Notes: generated by a model not told the origin, from the letters alone. Counted from the first letter of the stretch, positions 41,480 through 49,714 are shown. The stretch is DNA of 64,000 bases from Alphaproteobacteria bacterium (GCA_018823745.1 JAHJHR010000012.1:1-64000); one strand, 5' to 3'. Program-made: numbers and translations.

Positions 41480-42709
41480 ATGCGCTTTCTCCTTCCCTTC
41501 CTCGCCGCCCTTCTGCTGTTCGCGGGCCAGCCCCAGGCCGCACCGAAGGTGACGGTGCAGGGCAATACCATCCTGGTTGATGGCAAGCCCTTCCAGGCGC
41601 ATGGCGTTGCCGGCTGGGGCAATCTGGAGATTTTGCCCAAGCTGGGCGTCACCACCATCCGCACCTATGGCGACAATAACGAGGATGTACTGGACGAGGC
41701 GCAGCGCCTGGGCCTGAAGGTGATCCTCGGATTCTGGATGGAACACCCGCGCCGGGGCTTTGACTACGCCAACCGCGCCGTGGTCGAGGAGCAGCTGGGC
41801 CGGTTGCGCAAATTCGTACAGGCGCACAAGGATCACCCGGCCTTGCTGATGTGGGGCATCGGCAATGAGGTCGAGGCGGAGCTGACCGACGACACACAGG
41901 TCTGGCCGGCCATCGAGGAGGCCGCGGCGCTGGTGAAATCGCTCGATCCGAACCACCCGACCATGGCGGTCCTGGCCGAAACCGGCACCGACAAGGTGGC
42001 GAAGGTGAAGCGCATCGCCCCCAGCATCGACGTGATGGGCATAAACTCCTATGGCGAGAGCGTGCCCAGCGTGCCGGAACGGGTCCGCGCGCAGGGCTGG
42101 ACCGGGCCGATTATCCTGACCGAGCTGGGCGCCATCGGCCAGTGGCAGGCCGCCAAGACCCCTTGGGGTGCCGCCATCGAGCCAACCAGCACGGAAAAGG
42201 CGCAGCTGCTGCAAAAGCAGCTGCAGGCCATTGGCCCGGATACCGCCGGCCAGATCCTGTTCCTTTGGGGCTGGAAGCAGGAAGTCACCTATAGCTGGCA
42301 CAGCCTGTTGCTGCCGACCGGCGAATGGCAGCAGAGCGCCGAGATGATGGCGGCGGCCTGGGACGGCGCGCGTCCCGACGGTAATCACGCCCCGCGCATC
42401 GCGGTTCTGAGTTTCCTGCAGGGTTCCTCGTGGCTAAAAGGCAGCACGGCAACCGCCCGGCTGCGCGTCAGCGACCCGGATGGCGACCCGCTGACCGTCG
42501 AATGGGAAGTCATGGCCGAGCAGGCCGTGCTGCTGAAAGCCGGCGATTCTGAACCGGCCCTGGCCAAATTCCCCGAGGCGATCAGTAAAACCGGCGATGA
42601 CGGGGTGACGGTCTCCGGCCTCGCGCCCGGCCAGTACCGGCTCTATGTCACCATCCGCGATGGAAAGGGTGCCGCCGCGACCGGCAACCTGCCCTTCCAG
42701 GTGCAATAA
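41480..42709 (+). CDS. Exported GH2-like TIM-barrel glycoside hydrolase
   Basis: A secreted protein of 409 aa. Signal peptide RFLLPFLAALLLFAGQPQA precedes a TIM barrel resembling the catalytic domain of GH2-type glycosidases or glucanases: VDGKPFQAHGVAGWGN, then LPKLGVTTIRTYGDN. Acid/base Glu is proposed in WGIGNEVEAEL, and nucleophile Glu in IILTELGAIGQW. A C-terminal Ig-like beta domain (ATARLRVSDPDGDPLTVEWEV) follows. The substrate is likely a beta-glucan or similar. Because two OpgC-type glucan acyltransferases are encoded 2 kb away, a periplasmic glucan link is possible but only inferred. Confidence 0.85.
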   Translation: MRFLLPFLAALLLFAGQPQAAPKVTVQGNTILVDGKPFQAHGVAGWGNLEILPKLGVTTIRTYGDNNEDVLDEAQRLGLKVILGFWMEHPRRGFDYANRAVVEEQLGRLRKFVQAHKDHPALLMWGIGNEVEAELTDDTQVWPAIEEAAALVKSLDPNHPTMAVLAETGTDKVAKVKRIAPSIDVMGINSYGESVPSVPERVRAQGWTGPIILTELGAIGQWQAAKTPWGAAIEPTSTEKAQLLQKQLQAIGPDTAGQILFLWGWKQEVTYSWHSLLLPTGEWQQSAEMMAAAWDGARPDGNHAPRIAVLSFLQGSSWLKGSTATARLRVSDPDGDPLTVEWEVMAEQAVLLKAGDSEPALAKFPEAISKTGDDGVTVSGLAPGQYRLYVTIRDGKGAAATGNLPFQVQ

Positions 42710-42718
42710 GCCTGCCGC

Positions 42719-43198
42719 CTATTCCGTATACCCCAGCGGCAAGGCGGTGGTGTATTTGATCGTCTCCATGGCGAAGCTGGAGCTGACATCGGTCAGCTGG
42801 GCGCGCTGGATCAGGCGCTTGTAGAAGGCGTCATAGGCGGCAATGTCGGGCACGGCGACGCGCAGCAGGTAATCGATCTCGCCGCTCATCCGGTAGAATT
42901 CGATGACTTCGGGAAAATCGCTGACCGTGCGGGCGAAATGATCCAGCCATTCGGCATCGTGCCGGCTGGTCTTCACGGCCACAAACACAGTGACGGCGAC
43001 ATTCAGCTTCTCCGGATCGAGCAGCGCCACCCGCCCCCGGATCACCCCCGCCTCCTCCAGCCGCTGGATACGCCGCCAGCAGGGCGAGGAGGACAGGCCG
43101 GCCAGTTGGGCGATCTCCGCCAGCGGCAGGGAGGCATCGGCCTGCAGCGCGGCAAGGATTCGCCGGTCTATGTCATCCAGAGGTATATTTTTCTTCAT
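42719..43198 (-). CDS. Lrp/AsnC-family transcriptional regulator
   Basis: Feast/famine regulator of 159 aa. An N-terminal HTH (LDDIDRRILAALQADASLPLAE; IAQLAGLSSSPCWRRI) is followed by the RAM ligand-binding domain (DFPEVIEFYRMSGEIDYLLRV). ATG at 43198 follows an AT-rich stretch. It faces the DUF6356 gene across about 118 bp, making that gene a candidate target, and it converges with the glycosidase gene nine bases away. The amino-acid effector is not predictable. Confidence 0.93.
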   Translation of the reverse strand: MKKNIPLDDIDRRILAALQADASLPLAEIAQLAGLSSSPCWRRIQRLEEAGVIRGRVALLDPEKLNVAVTVFVAVKTSRHDAEWLDHFARTVSDFPEVIEFYRMSGEIDYLLRVAVPDIAAYDAFYKRLIQRAQLTDVSSSFAMETIKYTTALPLGYTE

Positions 43199-43316
43199 AT
43201 ACCCGATTATGAGGATAAATTTGCTGCCGTCACGCCAAAACAGGCTGAAAATCGCAAACTCTTTCACTGTCAGTGGCTTATCCTTGAATCACAGATCAGA
43301 ACCAAGGAGCACAGCC

Positions 43317-43562
43317 ATGGGCGTTCGCCAGTTATTCTCGGAACACCCCGAAACGGTGGGCGAAACCTATAGCGAGCATATGGGCACGGCGTGGTCCTTC
43401 TCCGCCCGCCTGCTGGGCGCCGGGCTTGCCTGCTTCGTCCACGGCATCTTCCCCTTCCTGTTCGTGAAGACCGGCTCCCAGGCCATCACCGAGTTGCATG
43501 AGCGGATGGTCACCCATCGCCGCCGCACGGAAATCTCGGCAGGGACCGTCGCCGCCGAATAA
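43317..43562 (+). CDS. DUF6356-like small membrane protein
   Basis: An 81-aa protein starting MGVRQLFSEHPETVGETY and containing a hydrophobic segment (LLGAGLACFVHGIFPFLF) plus a basic tail (HERMVTHRRR). It resembles the small proteobacterial family DUF6356, whose function is unknown; the preserved pattern is FxEHPxxVGExYxEH followed by a CxxHGxFPFLF-like stretch. AAGGAG lies eight bases before the ATG. Divergent Lrp gene suggests amino-acid-responsive control. Confidence 0.85.
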   Translation: MGVRQLFSEHPETVGETYSEHMGTAWSFSARLLGAGLACFVHGIFPFLFVKTGSQAITELHERMVTHRRRTEISAGTVAAE

Positions 43563-43584
43563 TCCGATACGTCGGACCGGAGTC

Positions 43585-43617
43585 AAAAAAACCCCAGCGT
43601 CAGGCGCTGGGGTTTTT
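43585..43617. terminator. Bidirectional terminator between the DUF6356 and opgC genes
   Basis: AAAAACCCCAGCG and CGCTGGGGTTTTT pair around TCAGG, with A- and T-runs on each side; it separates two convergent genes. Confidence 0.92.
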
Positions 43618-43639
43618 CTTTGTCCGCCGATTGCCACGC

Positions 43640-44800
43640 TCAGGCATGGGCGGCATTGCCCGGCACGCTGCGAGCCTTGGCACGGACGGCGTCATCATGC
43701 GCCTTCAGGCCCTCGGCCGTGCCAACCAGCAGCAGGATGCCGGCCAGGCTGACCAGCCCCTGGGTCAGCAGCGAGCCATCGACCTCCCGCAGGATCGCAT
43801 AGCCGGTGAAGGAAAGCGCGATGCCCAGGGCGAAGACCGGCAGGCTGTGCTGGCCGGTGACAATCAGCGGGCGGGCCAGGGTCGAGGTCAGAAAGGACGC
43901 GCTGGCCGGCATCCAGCGGCTGACCAGATAAGCGGCGGCCAGGAAGTGCAGGATGCGCAGCAGGCTCAGATTGGTCTTGCTGATCGGGTGGATCACATCA
44001 TGCAGCGCCTGCGGCAGGGCCGGCACCAGGCTCGGCGTGTAGAAGGTCGCCGCCAGATACAGCCCGAAGACCAGATAGGCGATGGCGGCAATCGTCAGCG
44101 CCTGGCCATGGCGGCCGGTCAGGCGGCGCAGGCTGTCCCGGTTCAGGCTGGCGAAGGCGCCCAGCATGAACAGGAACTGCCAGGCGAAGGGGTTGAAATA
44201 CCAGCTGCCGCCCAGATAGCCCGGCAGGTTGATGCCGGTCTGGCCGGCCACCACCCAGATCAGGGCGGAGACGCCCAGCGTCACCAGCGGCCGGCGCATC
44301 ATCGCCCACAGCGCTGCCGGGAAAACCATCAGCAGCACGATATAGAGCGGCAGGACATCCATGTTCAGCGGCCGGTAGGTCAGCAGCAGCGTGTTCAGCA
44401 GCCCGGCCTTCTGGTCGGCCATCAGGGTGATGATGTTGCTATAGGCCAGGATGTTGATGTTGTGGGTGCGGTTGAACAGCCAGATCGCCTCGACCGCCAG
44501 CACGAGGACCAGCAGGATGTGGACGCCATAGACCTCGCCGGCGCGGTGCAGGATGCGACCGGTGGCGGCGCGGAAGCCGTCGCGGGTCATCCGGCGGCTA
44601 TAGGCCAGGGCGGCGGCATAGCCGGAGATGAAGACGAAGATCTCGGTCGCGTCGCTGATGCCGAAATGCTTGTTGGTGATCCAGGAGAAATCATTTCCCG
44701 GAATATGGTTCAGGAAAATGAACAGCAGGGCCAGGCCCCGGAAGAAATCCAGGCGATAATCCCGCTGTGTGCCGCGTTGTTCGCCGCTGGTGATGATCAT
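43640..44800 (-). CDS. OpgC-type membrane acyltransferase (copy 1)
   Basis: Polytopic inner-membrane protein of 386 aa with about ten membrane segments. It resembles OpgC, which transfers succinyl groups to periplasmic glucans. Diagnostic are DYRLDFFRGLALLFIFLNHI near the start (with the conserved Arg and His of the acyltransferase-3-like fold) and SDATEIFVFISGYAAALAYSR. The ATG at 44800 has GGGAG seven bases upstream. A near-identical N-terminus is found in the protein encoded at 45730-46932, so these are recent paralogues. No opgG/opgH is nearby, so the acceptor may be a different glycan. Confidence 0.92.
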   Translation of the reverse strand: MIITSGEQRGTQRDYRLDFFRGLALLFIFLNHIPGNDFSWITNKHFGISDATEIFVFISGYAAALAYSRRMTRDGFRAATGRILHRAGEVYGVHILLVLVLAVEAIWLFNRTHNINILAYSNIITLMADQKAGLLNTLLLTYRPLNMDVLPLYIVLLMVFPAALWAMMRRPLVTLGVSALIWVVAGQTGINLPGYLGGSWYFNPFAWQFLFMLGAFASLNRDSLRRLTGRHGQALTIAAIAYLVFGLYLAATFYTPSLVPALPQALHDVIHPISKTNLSLLRILHFLAAAYLVSRWMPASASFLTSTLARPLIVTGQHSLPVFALGIALSFTGYAILREVDGSLLTQGLVSLAGILLLVGTAEGLKAHDDAVRAKARSVPGNAAHA

Positions 44801-44865
44801 GATGTTTCTCCCGTCTCCGGCGACCCGCATCCAAGCGTGGCCTTGCCCGTGAGGGAGAAACTAAT

Positions 44866-44932
44866 TTCAGAACGATATTACCAGTAGTCAGCAATATCGG
44901 CACTCATCGTTCCAAATTCAGAACGATGTTAC
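44866..44932. repeat. Direct 16-bp repeats upstream of opgC copy 1
   Basis: TTCAGAACGATATTAC at 44866-44881 and TTCAGAACGATGTTAC at 44917-44932 differ at one base and start 51 bp apart (about five helical turns). A third, inverted core ATCGTTC lies at 44906-44912, so the second repeat is also half of an inverted repeat ATCGTTC-N8-GAACGAT. The location, 65-130 bp upstream of the minus-strand opgC start, suggests a regulator-binding region. Confidence 0.65.
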
Positions 44933-45726
44933 TCGAAGCCACCCATCAGGGAAGCAGCGAGCTGCTGGGCAAGGCAGCGATAGCCCAGATCATTGTGATG
45001 CAGCCCGTCATCGATCAGATAGGCCTTCATGCCGCCCTTGCCGTCATCCGCCAGCTTGGTGATGTCGTAGCGCCGGAAGATCGCAACACTATGCAGCTTG
45101 CCGGCGGCATTGATCGTCTCGAGATAGGACAACAGGCCTTTGGACTCGGCCACCATGGGGGCGTATTGCGGCGGCATCAGCACTGTCTCGACCCCGGCTT
45201 CATTCAGCAGATTCAGGCCGGCGTTCAGCGCCGATTCAAATTCGTCGAGCGGCACATTGCGGATGGCGTCATTGGCGCCGACCTGCCAGATCACCAGATG
45301 CGGTTGCCAGGACGGCAATTGCAGGCGCAATTGATCAACCGCATCGCGCGCCACCGTGCCACCAACCCCGATATTATTCACCGATATGTCCGGGCGGACG
45401 CGCTGCAGCTCTTTCTGCAGCTGGGCGGGATAGGCGTATTCCGGCTTGCTGGCGCCATGTCCCTGGGTCGAGGAGGAGCCGACAGCGAGAATGCGCAGTT
45501 CCTCCTCTCCCTTCATCCTGAGATAAAAGCCGGGCAGCGGCATGTCCATCTTCAGGAATTCGTTCTTGGTGCGGCATAAGGCGTCAGAAACCACAAAAGG
45601 TGCCGAACTGGGGGCTTTCGTCTGTGCCTGTGCTTGCGCCTGCACCTCAAACAGCATGAGGGCCAGCGCCAAGGCCAGCCCTCTGCTCAGGATCGAAAAT
45701 GTGTTCCGGCTGTCGCGTCCTGTCAT
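44929..45726 (-). CDS. Exported SGNH/GDSL-family hydrolase
   Basis: Periplasmic esterase or acyltransferase of the SGNH fold (265 aa). An uncleaved-looking or cleavable signal (LSRGLALALALMLFEVQAQA) precedes the fold: block I Ser in LAVGSSSTQGHG, block II Gly in IGVGGTVARD, block III Asn in WQVGANDAIRN, and the catalytic Asp-His in DDGLHHNDLGY. It starts three bases after the OpgC copy 2 stop with AAGG upstream, so the two are coupled. In AT3-SGNH systems a membrane acyltransferase hands acyl groups to such a periplasmic protein; the same division of labour is plausible here. Confidence 0.92.
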   Translation of the reverse strand: MTGRDSRNTFSILSRGLALALALMLFEVQAQAQAQTKAPSSAPFVVSDALCRTKNEFLKMDMPLPGFYLRMKGEEELRILAVGSSSTQGHGASKPEYAYPAQLQKELQRVRPDISVNNIGVGGTVARDAVDQLRLQLPSWQPHLVIWQVGANDAIRNVPLDEFESALNAGLNLLNEAGVETVLMPPQYAPMVAESKGLLSYLETINAAGKLHSVAIFRRYDITKLADDGKGGMKAYLIDDGLHHNDLGYRCLAQQLAASLMGGFE

Positions 45727-45729
45727 GCC

Positions 45730-46932
45730 CTACCTTGTATTGTAACTCTCGCGCGCAATGATCGCTGTCTTCGCCTTGGCTGGCCTGGCCGGCTGGGCCT
45801 GCCCCCCCTTAGCTTGGCGACGCTGATAGGAGGCATACTGACTCAGCACCTCGGCCAACCCAACCATAAAGCCAATCCCGACAATGCTTATGACAAATTG
45901 TGTCTGCAGCGAGGCATCCAGGTTGGTCAGAATCCAGTGACCGGTAAAGGACAGCAGGATACCGACACCGAAAATCGGCAGGCTGTGCTGTCCGGTGACG
46001 ACAATCGGCGCGGCAAGGGACGACTTCACGAAGCTGGAATCCGGCGACACCCACCGGCTGACCAGATAGGCGGCAGCCAGGAAATGCAGGATGCGGAGCA
46101 CATCCAGATTTGTCTTGTCGATCGGATGGATCAGATCATGCAGGAAGGGCGGCAGGGCCGGCACGGCCTCGGGCCACTGGAAGGTGGCGGCGAGATACAG
46201 CCCGAACAGCAGGTAGAGGATCGCTGCTGCCTGCAGCTTGCCCTCATGCTGGTTCACCCGGTACAGCACCTGCGGATACAGGCTGATAAAGGCGCCCAGC
46301 ATGAACAGGAACTGCCAGGCGAAGGGGTTGAAGTACCAGACACCTGCCGGATAGCGCATCAGATTGATATCGAAGGCACCCACGGCCAGCCACAGGCCGG
46401 CAGACACGGCCATGGTCTTCAGCGGATGGCGCATCAGCCCCCACAGGCCCAGCGGGAAGGCCAACAGGATGACGACATACATCGGCAGCACGTCCATGTT
46501 CAGCGGGCGGTAGCCCAGCAGAAGCGTCTCCAGCAGCGCCATCGGCGGATCGACCAGGAAGGTCAGGATATTGGTGTGCGCCAGGAATTCGATATCCTGA
46601 TGGCACCGCAGCACCCAGATGGCCATGACCGCCAGGCTGAGGAACAGCAGGATATGGGCGACATAGATATCCCAGGCGCGGCGAAGGATGCGCTTGGTCG
46701 CCGGCCACATGCCCTTGTCGAAAGCGTATTTGGAATAGGCGATGGCAGCGGCATAGCCCGACACGAAGACGAAAATCTCGGTCGCATCGCTGATGCCGAA
46801 ATGCTTGTTGGTGATCCAGGAAACAGCGTTCCCCGGAATATGGTTCAGGAAAATGAACAGAAGCGCGAGCCCGCGGAAAAAATCCAGGCGATAGTCGCGC
46901 TGCCTTGGCAGGGAAGCTGGTGTGGCGATCAT
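45730..46932 (-). CDS. OpgC-type membrane acyltransferase (copy 2)
   Basis: A 400-aa polytopic OpgC-family protein, paralogous to the one at 43640-44800. The shared N-terminal block (QRDYRLDFFRGLALLFIF; ITNKHFGISDATEIF) is almost identical, while the later loops and C-terminus differ (copy 2 ends RRQAKGGQAQPARPAKAK, a basic Ala/Pro tail). ATG at 46932 has GGAG seven bases upstream; the longer frame to 47100 is unsupported. It heads an operon with the SGNH gene. Different loops suggest different donors or acceptors for the two copies. Confidence 0.92.
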   Translation of the reverse strand: MIATPASLPRQRDYRLDFFRGLALLFIFLNHIPGNAVSWITNKHFGISDATEIFVFVSGYAAAIAYSKYAFDKGMWPATKRILRRAWDIYVAHILLFLSLAVMAIWVLRCHQDIEFLAHTNILTFLVDPPMALLETLLLGYRPLNMDVLPMYVVILLAFPLGLWGLMRHPLKTMAVSAGLWLAVGAFDINLMRYPAGVWYFNPFAWQFLFMLGAFISLYPQVLYRVNQHEGKLQAAAILYLLFGLYLAATFQWPEAVPALPPFLHDLIHPIDKTNLDVLRILHFLAAAYLVSRWVSPDSSFVKSSLAAPIVVTGQHSLPIFGVGILLSFTGHWILTNLDASLQTQFVISIVGIGFMVGLAEVLSQYASYQRRQAKGGQAQPARPAKAKTAIIARESYNTR

Positions 46933-47217
46933 GCGACGTCTCCAATCGATGCGGCGCATAGCCGCTGAAGTTGAAGAGCAGATGGGATCACCACGGACAG
47001 ACCAGTAGTACGGTTTCTGTGCATAGGCTGTGTAGCTCTGCTCATCAATTGGTCGGTAAAGGGTGCAGCCGATATACGCTTCTGCCTGAACACGGCCCAT
47101 TCACCTTGGTGTGAGATACCCCGTGAACGCCCCGCCGGATGACCTGCTCTCGACTTTGTGAACAGGCTCCCCACGTTTAGGCACATCCGCTGTTTTCTTT
47201 TTCAGGCGAGGATCATC

Positions 47218-47547
47218 TTGGCCAAGACGCTTCCCTACACCGCCCAGACCGCCGGTGGCGTGACCATCGATTTCCAGTTTCCGCTGCACAAGGACACCGC
47301 CTCGCCGATGCGGGTATCGCAGCTGGTGACGACGCTGCTGGGCGCGCTGGACCGCGATGTGCGCACGCTGGGCGAGACCTCGAACGGCGACATCCTGCAG
47401 GCCGTCGCCATGGCGCTGGCAGTCCGGACGGCGATGATCCCGGCCCCCAGCCTGACCACCGCCACCCTGGCGCATCAGCTGGTTGACGATGCGCTGGGCG
47501 CGCTCGATACGGCGGTGCCGCGCGCATCCGATAGCGGGAAGGATTGA
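47218..47547 (+). CDS. Conserved hypothetical protein
   Basis: Not recognised. A 109-aa helical protein (VSQLVTTLLGALDRDVRTLG; DILQAVAMALAVRTAM) with no signal or membrane segment. TTG at 47218 was chosen because AGGCGAGG lies about eight bases before it and the downstream frame has normal composition; the frame upstream to 47158 lacks support. It is followed by a cupin gene 47 bp downstream on the same strand, so the two might be co-transcribed. Confidence 0.7.
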   Translation: MAKTLPYTAQTAGGVTIDFQFPLHKDTASPMRVSQLVTTLLGALDRDVRTLGETSNGDILQAVAMALAVRTAMIPAPSLTTATLAHQLVDDALGALDTAVPRASDSGKD

Positions 47548-47594
47548 TCTTGCTCTAGGATGGCGGCACAGAAACGACATCAAGGGAGGAAGAC

Positions 47595-47996
47595 ATGGCC
47601 GATATCGACAGAAAACCCGCCGATGATTTCGTCGTCACCCATGCCGATGAGGCCGGATTCGATGGCGGGTTGCGCGAATTCTTCGACTATCGCGATCTGG
47701 CCATGGCCAAGGTCAGCGGCGGCAAGATCCAGGCGCATGTCATCCGCGCCAAGGACGGCCACAAGGCGACCGGTGGCTGGCACTACCACAATCTCGATTT
47801 CCAGATGGTCTATGTGCTGAAGGGCTGGGTGCGCTTCGACTATGACGGCATTGGCGACGTCGTGCTGAAGCCCGGCTCCTGCGTCTACCAGCCGCCCGGC
47901 ATCAGGCATCGCGAGATCGAGCATTCCGCCGATCTGGAGCTGATCGAGATTGTCAGCCCGGCCGATTTCGAGACCATTGCCATCGAGACGCCGTGA
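47595..47996 (+). CDS. Small cupin-domain protein
   Basis: Single-domain beta-barrel cupin of 133 aa. Motif 1 is visible as GWHYHNLDFQMVYVLKG (two His and downstream acidic residue expected to bind metal) and motif 2 around LKPGSCVYQPPGIRHREIEH. This resembles small cupins that bind a metal and may act as isomerases or sensors; no specific reaction can be assigned. GGAGG lies nine bases before the ATG. Its stop overlaps the pseudouridine synthase GTG start by four bases. Confidence 0.93.
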   Translation: MADIDRKPADDFVVTHADEAGFDGGLREFFDYRDLAMAKVSGGKIQAHVIRAKDGHKATGGWHYHNLDFQMVYVLKGWVRFDYDGIGDVVLKPGSCVYQPPGIRHREIEHSADLELIEIVSPADFETIAIETP

Positions 47997-48688
47997 CCCC
48001 CGAACAATTGCAGGCCCGCGTGCTGCATCGCGATGGGCTGATGCTGATCATCGACAAGCCGGCGGGCCTGCCCTGCCATGCCGGGCCGAAGGGCGGCCCC
48101 AATCTGGAGGCGCTGTTCGACGGGTTGCGCTATGGCCTGCCGAAGCCGCCATCGCTGGCGCACCGGCTCGACCGCGACACCAGCGGTTGCCTGGTGCTGG
48201 GCCGGCACCGCAAGGCGCTGGCGAAGCTGGGGCGGCTTTTCTCCGGCGGCGGCATCGACAAGACCTATTGGGCGATTGTCGAGGGCGGCCCGGCGGAGGA
48301 AAGCGGGCAGATCGACAAGCCATTGTCAAAGCTGAACAAGAAGAGCGGCTGGAAAATGGTGGTCGATCCGGAAGGCCAGCCCTCCCAGACGGATTTCCGC
48401 GTGCTCGGCCGGTCGGAGGGCCCAAATGGCGGGGTGACCTGGCTGGAGCTGAAGCCACTGACCGGCCGCACCCACCAGCTGCGCATCCATTGTTCCTCGA
48501 TGGGCTGGCCGATTCTCGGCGACCCGGTCTATGGACCGGTGGCCGGCGAAACCGGCGGCGTGCCGCTGCATCTGCACGCCCGCGCCATCTCCGTTCCGCT
48601 CTACCCGAACCGGGAGGCCATCGCTGTCACGGCAGAGCCGCCCGCGCATATGCGGGCGGCTCTGGCAGCCTGCGGCTATTCGGGCTGA
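47993..48688 (+). CDS. RluA-family pseudouridine synthase
   Basis: Isomerises uridine to pseudouridine in rRNA or tRNA. The catalytic aspartate motif is intact in AHRLDRDTSGCLVLGR, followed by FSGGGIDKTYWAIVEG and the RluA signature LKPLTGRTHQLRIHCSSMGWPILGD (split here across two motifs). At 231 aa it lacks an S4 domain, so it belongs to the short RluA/YlyB-like group, with target base not predictable. GTG start overlaps the cupin stop (GTGA). Confidence 0.93.
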   Translation: MTPEQLQARVLHRDGLMLIIDKPAGLPCHAGPKGGPNLEALFDGLRYGLPKPPSLAHRLDRDTSGCLVLGRHRKALAKLGRLFSGGGIDKTYWAIVEGGPAEESGQIDKPLSKLNKKSGWKMVVDPEGQPSQTDFRVLGRSEGPNGGVTWLELKPLTGRTHQLRIHCSSMGWPILGDPVYGPVAGETGGVPLHLHARAISVPLYPNREAIAVTAEPPAHMRAALAACGYSG

Positions 48689-48709
48689 CCCAGCCTCAGG
48701 CGATTGGCC

Positions 48710-49618
48710 TCAGGCGACCTGGCGCGGGAAATTGCCGGCCCGCGACAGCATGCCCGGCATGGTCTTTTCCAGCACGACGGACAGCCATTTGGCGGCATCC
48801 ATCAGCTCATCCAGATCGACCCCGGTCTCCACGCCCATGCGGTTCAGCATGTAGATGACGTCCTCGGTCGGGATATTGCCGGTTGCTCCCGGCGCGAAGG
48901 GGCAGCCGCCAATGCCGCCGATAGAGGCATCGAAGCCTGACACGCCGGCGCGCAGCCCGGCCACCACATTGGCGATGCCGGTATTGCGGGTATTGTGGAA
49001 ATGGCAGCGCAGCGGGATGCCCGGCAGGGCCGCGCGCACGGCCGCCACCTTGGCCTCGACATCGGTCGGCACGCCGACGCCGATGGAATCAGCCAGGATG
49101 ATCTCCGACGGATTCTCCTTCGCGCCCTCGCGTGCCAGATCGACAACGCGCTGCACCGAAACCTCACCCTCGAACGGACAGCCGAAAGTGGCTGCCATGG
49201 TGAAGGTCGCAGTCTTGCCGGCGGCGCGCGCCATGGCGGCAACCTTGGGCCAGCCTGCCAGCGTGTCGGCGGTCAGGCAGCCCTGGTTCGCCATGTTGTA
49301 CTTGTCGGTGGTGATGACGACGTAATTGACCTCGTCCACCCCGGCGGCTACCGCACGTTCTGCCCCGCGGACGTTCAGCGCCAGGCCGATATACTGGATA
49401 TCCGGGCGGCGCGGCACGGCGGCCATCACCGCTTCGGCATCGGCCATCTGCGGCACCCGGTTCGGATTCACGAAGCTGGTCGCCTCGATGCGCTTGATGC
49501 CGGCGGCGATGGTGCGGCGGATCAGCTCCAGCTTCTGCTCGGTTGGAAGGATTTTCGCTTCGTTCTGCAGGCCGTCGCGCGGCGAGACCTCGACGATGGT
49601 GGTTGATGTGGGCTGCAC
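48710..49618 (-). CDS. HMG-CoA lyase-family enzyme, possible (R)-citramalyl-CoA lyase
   Basis: TIM-barrel DRE-metallolyase of 302 aa resembling hydroxymethylglutaryl-CoA lyase. Conserved are VSPRDGLQNE (catalytic Arg and metal Asp), IEATSFVNPNRVPQMAD, the HxH metal pair in CHFHNTRNTG, and the active cysteine loop GGCPFAPGATGN. The usual HDT after the second metal His is HNT here, and the loop is PFAPGAT rather than PYAKGAS, hinting at another substrate. GTG at 49618 has AGAGGA five bases upstream; ATG at 49651 lies inside a putative operator. It is divergent from GntR and a CaiB-type CoA-transferase, the combination known for (R)-citramalate use in Chloroflexus. Confidence 0.88.
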   Translation of the reverse strand: MQPTSTTIVEVSPRDGLQNEAKILPTEQKLELIRRTIAAGIKRIEATSFVNPNRVPQMADAEAVMAAVPRRPDIQYIGLALNVRGAERAVAAGVDEVNYVVITTDKYNMANQGCLTADTLAGWPKVAAMARAAGKTATFTMAATFGCPFEGEVSVQRVVDLAREGAKENPSEIILADSIGVGVPTDVEAKVAAVRAALPGIPLRCHFHNTRNTGIANVVAGLRAGVSGFDASIGGIGGCPFAPGATGNIPTEDVIYMLNRMGVETGVDLDELMDAAKWLSVVLEKTMPGMLSRAGNFPRQVA

Positions 49619-49640
49619 AGCATCCTCTCCCGAATTTCTT

Positions 49641-49714
49641 ATTGCATACAAACTAACGTTTCATGGCACATGATAGCCGATATTGACGGATCATCCAGAA
49701 TAATTGTATGCAAT
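49641..49714. promoter_or_regulatory. Two GntR-type boxes in a divergent promoter
   Basis: ATTGCATACAA at 49641-49651 and its exact reverse complement TTGTATGCAAT at 49704-49714 lie between the HMG-CoA-lyase-like gene and the GntR gene. Each fits ATTG-N4-CAAT with a CATA/TATG centre. One copy lies close to each start, and the right copy overlaps the GntR start codon region, so binding would repress both directions and could loop the DNA between. Confidence 0.75.
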
